Source of the DNA: Trichobilharzia regenti
Lineage: Eukaryota; Platyhelminthes; Trematoda; Strigeidida; Schistosomatidae
Direction of reading: 5' to 3'
Assembly (NCBI GenBank): GCA_944472135.2
Contig: CALYDD020000276.1
Location: forward strand, 62,001 to 126,000
Length of the DNA stretch: 64,000 nt
Part shown: positions 62,146-64,000 of the stretch, in pieces
How positions within the stretch are numbered: position 1 is the stretch's first letter
How the letters are laid out: every line of letters starts with the position of its first letter
Program-made: the position numbers and the translations under genes
Notes under the pieces: model-generated
What the model was told of the DNA's origin: nothing
The model's database searches: none
The model's input: only the letters and a program-made list of their open reading frames with translations

Positions 62146-64000
62146 ATGCCTGGGTCAAAGAAGGGACAGAGCGTCTTGGATGCAAACAGGAAAGTAAGTC
62201 ATGGTGACTTGTCTGTTACTCGTAACGATGTGTCTGATGTTAAGCATGACATGGTTGATATTACTGTTTCGCCGTTCAGGGATAATAGGAACATCAAACT
62301 CCCTAAATTTGAACTACGGTGTTTCGATGGAAACCCAGCTGATTATTTACAATTTGTAAAGTAGTTTGAGATCATGCTGAGTAGTTTTCTATTAAGTGAT
62401 GAATTGAAGTTAATGTATTTGATGGGGTATTGCACTGGAGTTGCTGCAAGAGCTATACAGTGCTGTGAGCTCATGCCCCCTAATGAAGGATACGCTGAGG
62501 CTATGAGCATACTATGTCAAAGGTTTGGAAGAACTTCGATGATTGTAGGGAAATTATTCGAGGCTGTTAAGGGTAATGGTGGTCAATTACAGGATAACTC
62601 CCAGGCACTCACTGAGTTTTTCGATAATTTGCTGAATTATTTTTTATTTATTTGTTTTTTTGATTTACGGCTTGATTCCACACTGTATTTTTGGTACAAG
62701 TATGGAATTGCCAGCATGGATATCGGTAGCCCAAATTTTGCAGGCCGACCATAGATATCAGATGTGCGTCGGTGCGGGCTCGAACCCCGGACCATGTGCA
62801 TGGTCGGCGAGAGTCCTAACCACTGTGCCACCGACAATTACAAGAATGCATTGATTTCGATGAATTGCATGAGTGACCTCAACTCGAGTTTTATGCTAGA
62901 AGTAATACCAAGACGCCTGCCTACTCGACTGCAAAGGAAGTGGGTGAAGATAAGCTCCCGTATGGAGGATGAGGGTATCGAGCCAAAGTTTGATGATATC
63001 TGAAACTAGTAAAAGAAAGCATCAGTCTATCTAGGAGCAAGTTCGCCAGTATATTGAGTCTCACCCCTAGAATAGAGCAGTCTGAGAGCGAAATGCAATC
63101 ATTGATGACGATAGGGCCTCAGAGAGGTGGATATCGAGAAGGCTCTAGGGTGTCTAGTAATGCATATAGACCTAGTGAGTGTAACAGGTTTCGTAGTACA
63201 TCCTCAACAGATAAGTTACAAGATGCAAGACAAGCACGCTTGTGTTTTACACGTTTGCAAGAGGTGGATACAGAAGTGAACTGTGAACCAGTAAGCAAGT
63301 TCAGTGATAAGCTAAATGTAAACTCCAGGTCTGACTCCGAATTGTGTGACGATAACGGTGCGGTGAAGAAGTCTGTAGTTGCAACTGGTAAGCCATTGTT
63401 GAATAGAGTGTCACAGAATAGAGTTGCTGCTTCAGAGTGCAGTTCTGACCCTACAAGTTTACAAGGTATTACTAGTCAGAGTGAAGGTATAAAACCTTTA
63501 AGGATTTGTGAGGATGAACCAAAATTGTCTACTTCTGTTATTAAAGAGTTTGAAAATGATGAAGTTGACGGTAAAGTGAATATTCGTGATAATGATCATG
63601 ATAATTCACAGTTGTCTTTGGTTGATCATGATGAGATGAGGGATATGCCTACTACTGCTAAGTTGAAGAAAGGTTGTGTACAACTACAACGTGAAGTAGA
63701 ATTGAATGCAGATTCAGTTGCAGATGTTATGGATACTTGTGAGGCCGTCAGCGTAATTGATCAGTGTGTGGCCCACCTATCATCAGATGCTAGTGCTAAA
63801 CCGAAGCTAATAGTAAGAGACAGCAGTGGTGGTAATCTTGCAGGTAGACAAATTTCTGAAAGTCGAGCAACAACAGCTTTTGATCCACCGCTGAGTTCAT
63901 CAACTGATATCAATCAGTCGTCGTTGGTGCTGTCATCCACAATGAAACAGACGCCCATCAACTCAAGTATCTTGTGCAATGACTATGCTAGTATCAGTTC
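62146..64000 (+). pseudogene. BEL/Pao-type gag, unit 4, cut by the window end
   Basis: Same stop (62362-62364) and SINE interruption. The C-terminal block opens at 63054 and is still open at 64000. Confidence 0.75.
62640..62835 (-). mobile_element. SINE family B, unit 4
   Basis: Same insertion and flanks as in unit 1. Confidence 0.85.

Larger units (their letters stand above)
50237..64000 (+). repeat. Tandem array of LTR-bearing 3,802-bp units
   Basis: Head-to-tail units begin at 50,237, 54,039, 57,841 and 61,643. Every landmark recurs at exactly +3,802 (e.g. ATG 50740, 54542, 58344, 62146). The last unit runs off the window. Units differ at only a few bases (for instance AAGTTACAGGATGC in unit 1 against AAGTTACAAGATGC in units 2-4, and unique changes near 61,103, 61,244 and 61,931). 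Each unit has one LTR-like block, not two, so adjacent units share LTRs. The contents resemble a non-autonomous BEL/Pao-type element with a broken gag and no pol. Confidence 0.95.

Noticed and set aside
50237..64000. CRISPR-like or classical satellite interpretation of the array
   Set aside because: Units are 3.8 kb with an LTR, PBS and gag content. There are no short spacer-repeat units, and the content shows retroelement origin.

Overview
The window looks like genomic DNA of a trematode flatworm, most likely a schistosome. The reasons are RTE-type LINEs with schistosome-style ORF2 C-termini, Penelope-like elements, tRNA-headed SINEs of the SM-alpha kind, AT-rich introns packed with repeats, and one intron-rich host gene. 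The genus is inferred from repeat style and not proven. About nine tenths of the window is mobile DNA.

Layout. (1) 1-4.5 kb: decayed 3' pieces of 'LINE-B' (an RTE-like LINE whose RT motif is FADD and whose 3' end is a GTTCC-loop-GGAAC hairpin plus an AAT tail), including a direct duplication. (2) 4,677-20,243: one palindrome with arms of about 7.78 kb centred at 12,460. Each arm runs outward from Ty3/Gypsy gag and pol into the RT of 'LINE-A' (RTE-like, YADD motif). Each arm holds a second palindrome (centres 9,795 and 15,125), giving six gag and four pol copies and no recognisable LTR. (3) 20.8-41 kb: a minus-strand C2H2 zinc-finger gene, assembled here from five exons and recognised as HINFP (histone H4 transcription factor / MIZF). 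Its introns hold SINEs, nested Penelope-like elements, LINE-in-LINE insertions and a 0.6-kb fold-back element. The last HINFP exon(s) were not found. (4) 41-47.5 kb: mostly unrecognised AT-rich DNA with relics. (5) 47.5-50.2 kb: a long, dead LINE-B copy, a SINE and an old LINE relic. (6) 50,237 to the window end: a tandem array with an exact 3,802-bp period (about 3.6 units). Each unit has one LTR-like segment, a primer-binding-site-like sequence, a broken BEL/Pao-type gag, a SINE inserted in that gag, no pol, and three ~190-bp sub-repeats.

How the parts relate. LINE-B probably mobilises SINE family D, because that SINE ends in LINE-B's 3' hairpin. The Gypsy/LINE-A palindrome and the LTR-sharing array are the two structures least explained by ordinary transposition, and both need checking against assembly error. 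HINFP is the only host gene recognised with confidence. Coordinates of repeat fragments are approximate (about 10-30 bp). Splice sites and target-site duplications were read base by base.
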